A stretch of DNA of 64,000 nt from an uncultured Treponema sp. (GTDB taxonomy: Bacteria; Spirochaetota; Spirochaetia; Treponematales; Treponemataceae): contig CAMOIE010000006.1 of assembly GCA_946615905.1 (NCBI GenBank), forward strand, positions 62,001 to 126,000. The letters run 5' to 3'. The notes beneath the pieces are model-generated. The model was not told where the DNA came from and searched no databases. It saw only the letters and a program-made list of their open reading frames with translations. Made by a program: the position numbers and the translations under genes. Below are positions 25,632 to 33,896 of this stretch, piece by piece; the first letter of the stretch is position 1; each line of letters starts with the position of its first letter.

Positions 25632-25660
25632 ATTATAAAAAATTTACAGGGCTTGGGCAA
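25632..25660 (-). promoter_or_regulatory. Promoter of the helicase gene (leaderless type)
   Basis: Minus strand: TTGCCC (25655–25660), 17 bp, TATAAT (25632–25637), then 6 bp to the ATG at 25625. The -35 box lies within the last codons of rimO. Confidence 0.7.
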
Positions 25661-27149
25661 ATTTTAGAGAGGTCTTTTTGATTTTCGCGTTAAGCTCACT
25701 GTCTCCGATAAAGTCCCCGTTCAAGTCAACGTCACCGGAAGAGTGGACATGGACTTTCACAAGGCGGCCGGATTTAACAGCCTCAAGGGCGTTTTTGTCG
25801 CTTCTGTCATAGCTTACGACCACAGAGCCGTCAACTTCCGGTGCCTGGAACCAAGCGCGTCCAATCGCAAGGCCTTCATCCGGAGCCTCGGGATTTTCGG
25901 CAAGGACTTCTTCAATCAAAACGTTGTAGTCTTTTCCAGTGCGGCTAGAAAGGCGTTCTTTTGTGATGTCAGCCTGCATTTGAGTCAGTGCGTCAGCGCG
26001 TTTTTGGGCTGTTTTTTCGTCAACTTGATTTTCAAAATCGTATGCCGGAGTGTCGTCTTCCTTTGAATAGGGAAAGCAGCCCGACCAGTCAGGGCTGAGT
26101 TTTTTCAAAAATTCAAGGGAATTGGCGGCAGCCTCATCGTCCTCTCCGGGGAAGCCGGTCAAAAAAGTCGTGCGGAGGGCAACTTCCGGGAAGAATTCGC
26201 GGATTTTTGAGACAAGAGCAAGATATTTTTCCTGACTTCCGACCCGGCGCATTGATTTGATGATTTTGTCATCCCCGGATTGGAAGGGAATGTCAAAATA
26301 CGGAAGGATTCTGGAATCTGCCTTGATTACTGGCAGAATGTCATCGTTAAAATGGTCAGGGTGAATATAAAGCAGGCGGATTCTGAACTCGCCAGAAATC
26401 TTGCTGATTTCCTTTAAAAGTCGGCAGAGGGCTGATTCCTTTTGCGTATGATTTTCGTCCGCGATTCCGACAGAACCCGGAGTTCCAGCGGGAAGCATAG
26501 CCCGTCCGTCACCAAAAACATTGTCGCCAGCTCCGGTTCCATAGGCTGCCAAATCCTGACCGATTAAGTTCAGCTCAAATACACCATTTTCAACCAAAAG
26601 CTTGATTTCATCGATAATATCAGATGCAGACCGACTGCGTAAGTCGCCTCGGATAATCGGAATGGCGCAGAAAGCACAGCGGTTGTTGCATCCCTCGGTG
26701 ATTTTCACGTATGCAGAGCCGGGGAATGAAAGGAAGAGATTTCTGTCAGAGCAGCAGACTCCCTTTTGCTCAGGAACCAAGACAGGTCTTTCGTCAGCGG
26801 AAAGTCCGTCGATTATAGAGTCGATTTTTGACAGGTCTCCGTTACCAAAAACTCCATCGGCTTCAGGTAGATTTTCGTGCAACTCATCGGCGTAACGCTG
26901 GGCAAGGCAGCCCGCCAAAAGGATTTTCGCCTTAGGATAGGTCTGGCGGGCAGAGATAACTGCGTTGATGCTCTCAGTCTTTGCGGATTCGATAAAACCA
27001 CATGAGTTGACGATGATTAAATCTGCTTTTTCTGCGTCAAAAGTCTGCTCAAGTCCTTTTTTTGTCAGCAGGTTGATGATAATTTCGCCGTCAATCTGAT
27101 TTTTTGCGCAACCGTGCTGGTCGATAAAAAATTTCAAAAGTCTAGTCAA
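25644..27149 (-). CDS. rimO: Ribosomal protein S12 methylthiotransferase RimO
   Basis: Radical-SAM enzyme that methylthiolates an Asp of ribosomal protein S12. N-terminal UPF0004 domain: FFIDQHGCAKNQIDGE and later conserved Cys; radical-SAM motif EGCNNRCAFCAIPIIRG (CxxxCxxC). A C-terminal TRAM-like region follows. At 501 aa it is longer than the ~440 aa norm; the extra sequence includes an insertion after LIGQDLAAYG (Gly-rich, ~35 residues). The start is TTG at 27149, overlapping the rodZ stop; a second TTG at 27137 gives the more usual N-terminus. It is the third gene of a lolA–rodZ–rimO operon. Confidence 0.93.
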   Translation of the reverse strand: MTRLLKFFIDQHGCAKNQIDGEIIINLLTKKGLEQTFDAEKADLIIVNSCGFIESAKTESINAVISARQTYPKAKILLAGCLAQRYADELHENLPEADGVFGNGDLSKIDSIIDGLSADERPVLVPEQKGVCCSDRNLFLSFPGSAYVKITEGCNNRCAFCAIPIIRGDLRSRSASDIIDEIKLLVENGVFELNLIGQDLAAYGTGAGDNVFGDGRAMLPAGTPGSVGIADENHTQKESALCRLLKEISKISGEFRIRLLYIHPDHFNDDILPVIKADSRILPYFDIPFQSGDDKIIKSMRRVGSQEKYLALVSKIREFFPEVALRTTFLTGFPGEDDEAAANSLEFLKKLSPDWSGCFPYSKEDDTPAYDFENQVDEKTAQKRADALTQMQADITKERLSSRTGKDYNVLIEEVLAENPEAPDEGLAIGRAWFQAPEVDGSVVVSYDRSDKNALEAVKSGRLVKVHVHSSGDVDLNGDFIGDSELNAKIKKTSLKFAQAL

Positions 27150-28227
27150 GATCCATCACCACAACTTTATACTTGCCGTCAGTATCTTTAATCCACTTGA
27201 TGTCCATGGCCTGAACTTCACCGGCCTTTCCAACGCTCAAATCAAAGGTTCGACCGTTCGCAATAATCTGGAATTTGACAGTGTTTCCGTCAGAATCCCA
27301 AACACGGATTCCATTGGAGGCTGTCATCGTGATTGTCTCGCCAGATTCGTAATAATCTTCCGTAATTTCCTTGCGGTCTGGTCTCCAGCGGAAAAGACAG
27401 CCACCACGGAAAGTAACCTGCAATGTGAAGGGGTAAGCCCTCGTGTCCTCAAATACGACAGTCTTCTGCTTATCTTTAGGCAATTCCTCTGCTTCTGGAA
27501 TGTCTGCATCATTCGTCTCAATTGCGATATTGGCCTTGTCCTTAAGTAAAATGCGGACTTCAACACCACGGTCAAGATTTTCCTTAGAAACGTCAGAAAC
27601 GTAGACAATCAGCTCAGGCTTTGAGTCGCCGTCAACATCAATTTCTCGCTCCTCGCTAAGCTCCACGAGCTGGACTCCGGCTGGAGTTTCCAAGCCAAAA
27701 GAGCCGATGGTTTGTGAAGCAGTCAGAATAATGTTTCCACCTGCTGACCCCATTATGAGCTGGTCTCCCTTATAAAGGCGACCTGCAAAGGGCTTTTCAG
27801 AAAGCTGATATTTCTTTGAAATTGAATTCTTGGAAACAGCTGCCAGAGCGTCAGGATTCGCCGCAGCCTTTTTTTTGAGGACGACAAAAGTCGTAATTCC
27901 GCCTGCGACCAAAAGGACGAACAATGCCGCCAGAGAAATCTTTAAAATCGGAAGTCTTTTCCTTGCAGTAAGCTCGCGCGGAACGGGAGACTCCTGAATC
28001 ATCTTCGCATGATAGAGGGAAATCAGCTTGGCAGAATCCAAGCCCAAATACTCAGCGTAATTCTTTAAAAATCCTACGAGGTATGGCTCTCCTGGAAAGG
28101 CGACCGTATTTTCTTCCTCAAGAGCCTCAAGATACTGGCGGGTAATCGTCGTGTCGCGTGAGATAGTTTCAAAATCTAGCCCCTGATTGATGCGGGCTGT
28201 TTTTAGGTGTTCACCGTAACTTTCCAT
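27142..28227 (-). CDS. rodZ: RodZ-like cytoskeletal membrane protein
   Basis: Bitopic inner-membrane protein linking the cell-shape apparatus to the envelope. Residues 1–90 are the HTH_25 domain (YGEHLKTARINQGLDFETISRDT, then FLKNYAEYLGLD), which binds MreB in other bacteria. A basic patch (RKRLP) precedes one TM helix (~129–152). The periplasmic region is beta-rich and ends in a DUF4115-like domain. The length (361 aa) is typical. It lies between lolA (6 bp upstream) and rimO (overlapping). Confidence 0.88.
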   Translation of the reverse strand: MESYGEHLKTARINQGLDFETISRDTTITRQYLEALEEENTVAFPGEPYLVGFLKNYAEYLGLDSAKLISLYHAKMIQESPVPRELTARKRLPILKISLAALFVLLVAGGITTFVVLKKKAAANPDALAAVSKNSISKKYQLSEKPFAGRLYKGDQLIMGSAGGNIILTASQTIGSFGLETPAGVQLVELSEEREIDVDGDSKPELIVYVSDVSKENLDRGVEVRILLKDKANIAIETNDADIPEAEELPKDKQKTVVFEDTRAYPFTLQVTFRGGCLFRWRPDRKEITEDYYESGETITMTASNGIRVWDSDGNTVKFQIIANGRTFDLSVGKAGEVQAMDIKWIKDTDGKYKVVVMDLD

Positions 28228-28233
28228 TTTTTA

Positions 28234-28905
28234 TTATTGCTCCGAAAAGAGAAAATTATTGTAGTTATTTGCAGAGGACGGCGGATCGTAAACGAAACGC
28301 TGCTCAGGAATTCCCTGATTTATCGCATAATTCGTAAAGTCAAAGCGGAATGACTCGCCCTGCGGGGTAAAGGCATCGATTCGTCGAATCATTTTTGTGT
28401 CAGGGTTGACAGCCATTTTAATATAGCGGAAGGCTTCTGTCGTATTCCTGCGACCGAGTATTAGTTTTACAACCATTTCCTCAGAACCTTCTTCCAAAAA
28501 CTCCGGATCCTGACCATTTTCATAAGCGATAGTGTAATAACGGCTCAAAAGTGAAAGTCCCTGGGGAGTCGCCATATTTGCAGAAGATTTTGAGTCATTT
28601 TGAACGGACTGATTCAAAATCGCGTCCGAGCCAGGAATGTAAATCGTCAGCATGTCGCCGTTAAAGCAAATAACCTGCTCTGCCGGGGACGAAAAATCAA
28701 TTCGCAACAAGTCAGGTCTCTTGAAAGAAACCCTTCCCTGCATATTCTGTGAGGCTGCCTTAATAGCAAGATTTGCCTCATAATCCTGAATTTGCCCGTA
28801 CTGGGCTGAAACTTGCTGAAAAAAATCACGTGCAGTCAAAATGCTCTGTGCATACAAAAAAGAGCCTGCTAAAATCAACGCAGACAAAAGAGCAAAGCGT
28901 CTCAT
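28234..28905 (-). CDS. lolA: Outer-membrane lipoprotein carrier protein LolA
   Basis: Periplasmic chaperone moving lipoproteins from the inner to the outer membrane. The 223-aa precursor has a cleavable signal peptide ending ...GSFLYAQS. The LolA fold is indicated by FFQQVSAQYGQIQDYEANLAIK, GRVSFKRPDLLRIDFSSPAEQVICFNGDMLTIYIPG and a C-terminal PEQRFVYDPPSSANNYN. A GAGGG ribosome site and a canonical promoter precede it. It heads the operon with rodZ and rimO. The presence of many lipoproteins in this window fits its role. Confidence 0.9.
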   Translation of the reverse strand: MRRFALLSALILAGSFLYAQSILTARDFFQQVSAQYGQIQDYEANLAIKAASQNMQGRVSFKRPDLLRIDFSSPAEQVICFNGDMLTIYIPGSDAILNQSVQNDSKSSANMATPQGLSLLSRYYTIAYENGQDPEFLEEGSEEMVVKLILGRRNTTEAFRYIKMAVNPDTKMIRRIDAFTPQGESFRFDFTNYAINQGIPEQRFVYDPPSSANNYNNFLFSEQ

Positions 28906-28938
28906 ATTCCCTCGATTTTCGGATGATTGTTCTTTCGT

Positions 28939-28967
28939 ATTTTAGTTTAGTTAGGTCTGACAGTCAA
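28939..28967 (-). promoter_or_regulatory. Promoter of the lolA–rodZ–rimO operon
   Basis: Minus strand: TTGACT (28962–28967), 17 bp, TAAAAT (28939–28944), followed by about 25 nt of leader with a Shine–Dalgarno. This is a conventional leadered unit. Confidence 0.75.
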
Positions 28968-28991
28968 CATGTGATTTTGGAGATTTTGCAC

Positions 28992-30113
28992 CTACAATTT
29001 GAATTCCACATAGACAGGAATCGACCAGTCGCTTTCCCATTCATTCTTGGAAACTTCTTTTTTTCCGTACTTAAAGCCTGCCGAAATCGTCGTTTTTTTG
29101 CTCTGGAACCAGAGTCGGGGGTAAAATTCCCATGCCTTTCGAGAATTCTCACCATCCTCGCGGTCAATAGCCGCATAATAGAAGAACCTCGGCTTAAAAA
29201 AGAGGTATTTCGGCGCGAGAGGAATCAAAAGCTGACTTCCGGCATAATATGGGTAGAGGTCCGAATCCTTCGACTTTCCACCTTCACCCTCAAAAATCAA
29301 CTGAACCCGCCAAAAGGAAAATTTCAAATTGACAGAAGCAAAGTCAGAACGTCCTATGTCCTTATAATTCGACAGGAATTTAAAAGTCGTGTTCCCGGCA
29401 TAAGGAGTGGAATTATGGGTGAACGCCGCAAAAAAAGAAAATCCGTTGAAAATTCCAGAGAACTTGGGCCTCGTGTTCAGCGAGGCTGTCCATGAAAAGT
29501 CATGATTTTTTTCTTCAGTCTTGGTGTCTTTTTCAAATTCATAAAGGCAGGAAAATCCAGGCTCCACAGGAATTCCAAAAATCTTGGCAAAGTCATAGGA
29601 AATTCCACCTGAAACGTCCCATTCTTTTGAATAGACTTCATAAGACTCGCTGGCTCCAGTCGCAGCTCCAAAAGTCAGCCCGTAAAATTCAGATTTTACT
29701 CCGGCTCCGGTCTTTCCCCAGCGGGAGACTCCAGTATAGCTTTCAGACAGTGAGAAAAATCCTCCCGGCAGGTAATAAGAATAGAGCTTTCCTATCGCGC
29801 CCTCAAAAATCTCATTTCCGAAAGGCCTCACTTTCACAAAGGCCTTCTTCAGCTCAAGCTTGCGCTCGGTCTCGTCAGCCTTTGAAGTAGAATTGACCCT
29901 GTAATAGACTTTCGCCCCGACCGTGATTTTTTCAGCAGAAAGCTCCCCGTCAAAAAGGGTGTAGGCTCCGCCGAACTCCCGTCCGGAGTCAGTCTCCGAG
30001 TTTTTCTGGACAGGCGTGCAGCCAAAAGTCACGTTCGCCTTGTCCGCCGCAAAAGCCCCTGCCCCGCAAAAAAAAAGCAGGGCCGCAAGTATTTTTAACT
30101 TGGGATTTTTCAT
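28992..30113 (-). CDS. Putative outer-membrane beta-barrel protein
   Basis: A 373-aa exported protein. The N-terminus (MKNPKLKILAALLFFCGAGAFAADKAN) is a standard signal peptide with AFA cleavage. The mature part alternates aromatic and polar residues in short strands, has Gly/Asp-rich turns and ends in EFKL after VYVE, as in beta-barrels with a hydrophobic terminal strand. No family motif is recognised. It follows the U32 peptidase gene after 54 bp in the same direction. Confidence 0.65.
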   Translation of the reverse strand: MKNPKLKILAALLFFCGAGAFAADKANVTFGCTPVQKNSETDSGREFGGAYTLFDGELSAEKITVGAKVYYRVNSTSKADETERKLELKKAFVKVRPFGNEIFEGAIGKLYSYYLPGGFFSLSESYTGVSRWGKTGAGVKSEFYGLTFGAATGASESYEVYSKEWDVSGGISYDFAKIFGIPVEPGFSCLYEFEKDTKTEEKNHDFSWTASLNTRPKFSGIFNGFSFFAAFTHNSTPYAGNTTFKFLSNYKDIGRSDFASVNLKFSFWRVQLIFEGEGGKSKDSDLYPYYAGSQLLIPLAPKYLFFKPRFFYYAAIDREDGENSRKAWEFYPRLWFQSKKTTISAGFKYGKKEVSKNEWESDWSIPVYVEFKL

Positions 30114-30167
30114 AATTTTTTTTACCTTTTTTATTTTTTAATTTCGCATTGACTTAGACCGCTACGA

Positions 30168-31592
30168 TTATTCATTTTTAATTCTAATCAGAGTTCCTTC
30201 AATCAAGTCTGCCTTCGTGTAAATCGCGCAGTCGTGGTCAGGATTTATCCAGTCACGCAAGGCTCCAGTCCTTGGATTCACAAAATCATAGTCGCCACCA
30301 GAAAGTTTTTCGCACAGAACGTCCGGGGAAATCGCCTCAAGCTCCTCGCCTGAGTCAACCTTGTTCATCGGATTCAAAAGATAGAGCTTCCAGCCTTCCT
30401 TGAATTTGGCGGGAACGAACCTCTTCTCCGGGTGGGCTTCCTCGTCCTTCAAAGCCGCCTCCCTCGCCGCAGGATGCATCCCTGCAAGTTCCGCCTGCCG
30501 GTCAGAGTAAGTCTTTTCGGCCAAATCAAAAATCCTCGCCGCCTCATCCGTCGCAAAAGCCCGGCCTACAGTTCCAGCAAGTTTTCTCTCGCTGGTGGAC
30601 TCGCCAGAAGTCGTCTTGTCAGCGTCTGTCCTGGAATAATAAAAACCTGTCGTGGATTCCCGGTGGGGGACCTCATCCAAAGTCTCTATAAATGGCTCAG
30701 CTTCCCCGGAAGTGATTTTTCCGTCAAGAGCGTCCAAAGCCTTTCTGTATGCGCGGGTCACCATGGCGACATAGTAAATAGACTTCATCCGCCCCTCGAT
30801 TTTCAGGGAGTCAACGCCCGCCTTCTTGAGGTCGTCCAGATGGCGTATCATGTTCAAGTCCTTGCTGGACAAAACCGCCGTAAAATCGTCCCCCTCGTAA
30901 ACCGGGAAATACTCGCCCGGCCTTGATTTTTCCTGCAAGACCATAGCCCCGCTCTCAGCCACCGCCTTTGCCTTCGCCGGATCGGCCAGAACATCGTAAT
31001 CCCAGCGGCATGTATGTGTGCAAAGACCTGCCTGCGCGGAACGGCCCGTAAGATATGCGGACATCAGGCAGCGGCCGGAATATGCGATGCACATAGCCCC
31101 GTGGACAAAAGTCTCAATCTCAATGTCAGGCACCGCATCCTTAATCTCGCGGATTTCACGAAGAGAGCACTCGCGCCCCAAAACCACGCGGGAAAATCCC
31201 AAACTTTTGTACATTTTCACGGCTTCACGGTTCATGCAGGAGGCCTGTGTAGAGACGTGCAGCTCCGCATTCGGAAAATTCTTCTGCATAATGGGCACGA
31301 TTCCCAAATCCTGGATTATAAAAGCGTCAATCGGATACTGCTTAAAATAGTCGAGGTTCGCCAGAAGATTGTCGATGTCCCGGTTGTGGAAGGAGATGTT
31401 CAGCGCGCAGTGGAGGCGGCGGCCGGGGTACTTTTTTTTCAACTCGCAGACTTTTTTGTACTCGTCCTCGTAAAAATTGTCGGCCTTGACCCTCAAAGAA
31501 AATTTTTTCAGTCCGATGTAAGCCGCGTCAGCCCCGTAAGCGTAAGCGTACTCAAGTTTCTCGACGTTTCCCGCCGGTGACAGTAATTCCAT
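30168..31592 (-). CDS. U32-family peptidase-like protein (tRNA/rRNA hydroxylation type)
   Basis: Member of peptidase family U32 (474 aa from this start). It begins MELLSPAGNVEKLEYAYAYGADAAYIG, the family's N-terminal signature, and has the Cys-rich segment MCIAYSGRCLMSAYLTGRSAQAGLCTHTCRW that likely binds an Fe–S cluster. Relatives RlhA and TrhP in E. coli hydroxylate 23S rRNA and tRNA uridine/cytidine, so RNA modification is more likely than proteolysis. I prefer the ATG at 31592, six bases after GGAG, over the ATG at 31604. Confidence 0.88.
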   Translation of the reverse strand: MELLSPAGNVEKLEYAYAYGADAAYIGLKKFSLRVKADNFYEDEYKKVCELKKKYPGRRLHCALNISFHNRDIDNLLANLDYFKQYPIDAFIIQDLGIVPIMQKNFPNAELHVSTQASCMNREAVKMYKSLGFSRVVLGRECSLREIREIKDAVPDIEIETFVHGAMCIAYSGRCLMSAYLTGRSAQAGLCTHTCRWDYDVLADPAKAKAVAESGAMVLQEKSRPGEYFPVYEGDDFTAVLSSKDLNMIRHLDDLKKAGVDSLKIEGRMKSIYYVAMVTRAYRKALDALDGKITSGEAEPFIETLDEVPHRESTTGFYYSRTDADKTTSGESTSERKLAGTVGRAFATDEAARIFDLAEKTYSDRQAELAGMHPAAREAALKDEEAHPEKRFVPAKFKEGWKLYLLNPMNKVDSGEELEAISPDVLCEKLSGGDYDFVNPRTGALRDWINPDHDCAIYTKADLIEGTLIRIKNE

Positions 31593-31619
31593 AAGCTTCT
31601 CCATTTTTCTTTTTTGGGC

Positions 31620-31870
31620 GCGAAATTTATTTGCAAGCGGCTTTCCGTGGTTCGGTAACCCTCATTCGTCCGCTACGCTCCCGAACGCCTCCGGCGCCCC
31701 TACAATCCGTGCGCAGTCCTTTTCCAAAAGAACATCCGTTTTTCTCAGCGCGAGTTTTTCAGACTTCAAAGTCGCTCCCCGGTTTTGCGGGGGCAAAACC
31801 GAGACTCGCTAAAATCGCTCATTCAATCGCGATTTTCTGGCTTGGGCAAAGCCCCTGCCGTCGCTCCCTA
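31620..31870. repeat. GC-rich intergenic repeat region
   Basis: About 250 bp between the U32 peptidase and esterase genes. It contains GCTTTCCGTGGTTC (31640–31653, exact copy at 60445–60458), TTCGGTAACCCTCATTCG (31651–31668, near copy at 62357–62373), CCTACAATCCG (31699–31709, partial copy at 62423–62431) and a perfect hairpin CGGTTTTGC-gggg-GCAAAACCG around 31783–31804. I see no credible gene here. Confidence 0.55.
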
Positions 31871-31879
31871 CCTACCGCT

Positions 31880-32866
31880 TCAGACCGCGAAGTCGCTTTT
31901 CTCTAGCTCCAGGCCTATATTCCGCTCGGAGTCAGCCTCGCCGTACTTCTGGGCGGTGATCAACTTTCCGGCTTTCTCAAGGGCGAGGTGAGCCTGGGGA
32001 AGATACTCGTCAGCCATTTGGAACATGTGCATCATGTCAGGCCAGACATCGATGACGCAGGAGCCGCCGGCGTTCTCCAAAAGGCTCTTGTATTTTTTAA
32101 CGTCGTCCAGCAAAAGCTCTTTTTCCCCCATCTGGATAAAAACCGGAGGAAAGCCCGCCAGCTGCTCGTCAGTCGCCTTGAGCGGAGAGACGTACGGGCT
32201 AGACCGGTTGTCAGCGTAAGTGTAAAAATCAGCGGCCCGGTTCATGTTCTCTGCCGAAAGAACCTCGTCAGAAACTTTTTTCTGGGTAAATTTTGGCGAG
32301 TCAGGGGACAAGTCAAGCCAGGGTGAAAAAAGCAGGACGTGTGAAATCGCCTCACGGTATTTGTCCTTGAGGCTCAAAACCAAGGCAAGGGCAATCGAAG
32401 CCCCCGCCCCGTCAGCGGCAAGAATTATCTCAGGCTGGGCATCAGGATTCTCAAGAGACTTCGCTATCTGCTCCTCGGTGTACACGTAGCGGAAAACCTG
32501 CTGCAAGTCCTCTAAGGCCGCGGGAGATGGATGGGCAGGAGCCAACCTGTACTCAGGCAGGACTGTCCTGCATGAAGTGGCGTTCGCAAGAGAGGCGACA
32601 AAATTCCTGTAGGCTTTCTTTGATCCGCCGACAAAAGAGCCTCCGTGGACGTAAATCATCATTCTCCCGGAAGCGTACATGGTCGGATTCAAAATATCGC
32701 AGTCAACAACCCCGTATCTTCTTTTTGACGACTCAACCCCATTCGGCAAAAAAACAGTTGAAAAAGCCTCGTCAATTTTTTCCCGGTAGTCTTCGATGGA
32801 AATTTTTGGAGTAAGCGCAAATCTACGCAATATTTTTACAGCCTTGCGGCGGTCGCTCGAATTCAT
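31880..32866 (-). CDS. Hormone-sensitive-lipase-type alpha/beta hydrolase, nucleophile replaced
   Basis: A 328-aa alpha/beta-hydrolase of the HSL/acetyl-esterase group. The oxyanion-hole motif is present as VHGGSF (73–78), with YRLAPAHPSPAALEDL typical of the family, and the C-terminal MMHMFQ carries the expected His. The nucleophile elbow, normally GDSAGG, reads ADGAGA (151–156), placing Gly153 (codon GGG) where Ser should be. The protein may therefore be catalytically inactive or use another residue. Its promoter is leaderless and back-to-back with that of metA, 46 bp separating the two start codons. Confidence 0.82.
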   Translation of the reverse strand: MNSSDRRKAVKILRRFALTPKISIEDYREKIDEAFSTVFLPNGVESSKRRYGVVDCDILNPTMYASGRMMIYVHGGSFVGGSKKAYRNFVASLANATSCRTVLPEYRLAPAHPSPAALEDLQQVFRYVYTEEQIAKSLENPDAQPEIILAADGAGASIALALVLSLKDKYREAISHVLLFSPWLDLSPDSPKFTQKKVSDEVLSAENMNRAADFYTYADNRSSPYVSPLKATDEQLAGFPPVFIQMGEKELLLDDVKKYKSLLENAGGSCVIDVWPDMMHMFQMADEYLPQAHLALEKAGKLITAQKYGEADSERNIGLELEKSDFAV

Positions 32867-32873
32867 AAATGCT

Positions 32874-32879
32874 ACTATA
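32874..32879 (-). promoter_or_regulatory. -10 box of the esterase-like gene (leaderless type)
   Basis: TATAGT on the minus strand, 7 bp before the ATG at 32866. The -35 region is weak. Confidence 0.45.
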
Positions 32880-32900
32880 GCAAAAAGGGAAATTTTTTAC

Positions 32901-32906
32901 TATATT
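32901..32906 (+). promoter_or_regulatory. -10 box of metA (leaderless type)
   Basis: TATATT, 6 bp before the ATG at 32913. A partial -35 (TAGCAA, 32878–32883) is 17 bp upstream and overlaps the divergent -10 box. No ribosome site is present. Confidence 0.5.
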
Positions 32907-32912
32907 ATTTTT

Positions 32913-33824
32913 ATGCCGATAAAGATTCAGTCAGGCCTGCCGGCCCAGTCAATCCTCGAAAAAGAAAATATCTTCGTAATGACCGAAGGCCGTGCCAAAA
33001 GTCAGGATATCCGCCCGCTTAAAATCGCGATTATCAACCTGATGCCGGCAAAGGAGACCACGGAGACCCAGCTTCTCCGCGTTCTCGCCAACACGCCACT
33101 GCAAATCGACATTTCCCTCGTCAGGATGGAAAATCACGTCTCAAAGCACGTCTCGCTGAATCATTTGGAAAAATTCTACATTCCATCAGGCGACATCTTC
33201 AAGCGCAAATTCGACGGCATGATTATCACAGGTGCGCCGGTCGAACAAATGCCCTTCGAGGACGTGGACTACTGGTCAGAGCTTTGCGACATCATGGACT
33301 ACTGCAAGGAAAATATTTTCTCCACACTTTACATCTGCTGGGGAGCGCAGGCAGGTCTCTACCACAACTACGGAATCAAAAAAATCCCGCTGGACAAAAA
33401 AATGTTCGGACTTTTTGACTGCGTTCAGACCACAATGGACGATCCTCTGCTCCGGGGCTTCAACGACATCTTCCAAGTCCCGATTTCCCGCCACACGACA
33501 GTCTCAACGTCAGCGGTCAGCCGTGTAAAAGACTTGAAGATTCTCGCAAAAACCCAGAGTGACGACCTGATTCTCGCAAAATCCTCAGACAACCGCTCGA
33601 TTTTCATGACCGGCCACTTGGAATACGACACCGACACCCTTTCAAACGAATACTGGAGAGACAAAAACAAGAATCTCCCGATTGACCTGCCCAAAAACTA
33701 TTTTCCGGGCAACAATCCTGAGTCAAAGCCATCAAACATCTGGCGGTCAACAGCCCACCTATTTTACTCCAACTGGCTCAACTACTACGTCTATCAGGAG
33801 ACCCCCTACTCTTTCGTAAATTAA
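32913..33824 (+). CDS. metA: Homoserine O-acyltransferase MetA (predicted acetyl-CoA type)
   Basis: First committed step of methionine synthesis. Starting at MPIKIQSGLPAQSIL (303 aa), the numbering matches characterised enzymes: Cys142 (ICWGAQAGLY) is the acyl nucleophile and Glu111 (TGAPVEQMPF) is present. In the Bacillus cereus enzyme Glu111 goes with acetyl-CoA use, while E. coli has Gly and uses succinyl-CoA, so this protein is predicted to make O-acetylhomoserine. The longer upstream reading frame would run through the divergent promoter and is unlikely. A bidirectional terminator follows. Confidence 0.94.
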   Translation: MPIKIQSGLPAQSILEKENIFVMTEGRAKSQDIRPLKIAIINLMPAKETTETQLLRVLANTPLQIDISLVRMENHVSKHVSLNHLEKFYIPSGDIFKRKFDGMIITGAPVEQMPFEDVDYWSELCDIMDYCKENIFSTLYICWGAQAGLYHNYGIKKIPLDKKMFGLFDCVQTTMDDPLLRGFNDIFQVPISRHTTVSTSAVSRVKDLKILAKTQSDDLILAKSSDNRSIFMTGHLEYDTDTLSNEYWRDKNKNLPIDLPKNYFPGNNPESKPSNIWRSTAHLFYSNWLNYYVYQETPYSFVN

Positions 33825-33828
33825 AAGC

Positions 33829-33883
33829 ATCCAAAAGAAAGCGGCACCTTTTCAAAAAGGTTCCTCTTTCTTCTGGACTTTTT
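33829..33883. terminator. Bidirectional terminator between metA and cimA
   Basis: Long hairpin: outer stem CCAAAAGAAAG (33831–33841)/CTTTCTTCTGG (33865–33875), inner ACCTTTT/AAAAGGT, followed by a T-run on the plus strand. The convergent genes share it. Confidence 0.75.
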
Positions 33884-33896
33884 TCTCTTCCAAAAT

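Noticed and set aside
32796-32912. Longer metA reading frame
   Set aside because: It overlaps the divergent esterase gene and both promoters; the family N-terminus MPIKIQSGLP starts at 32913.
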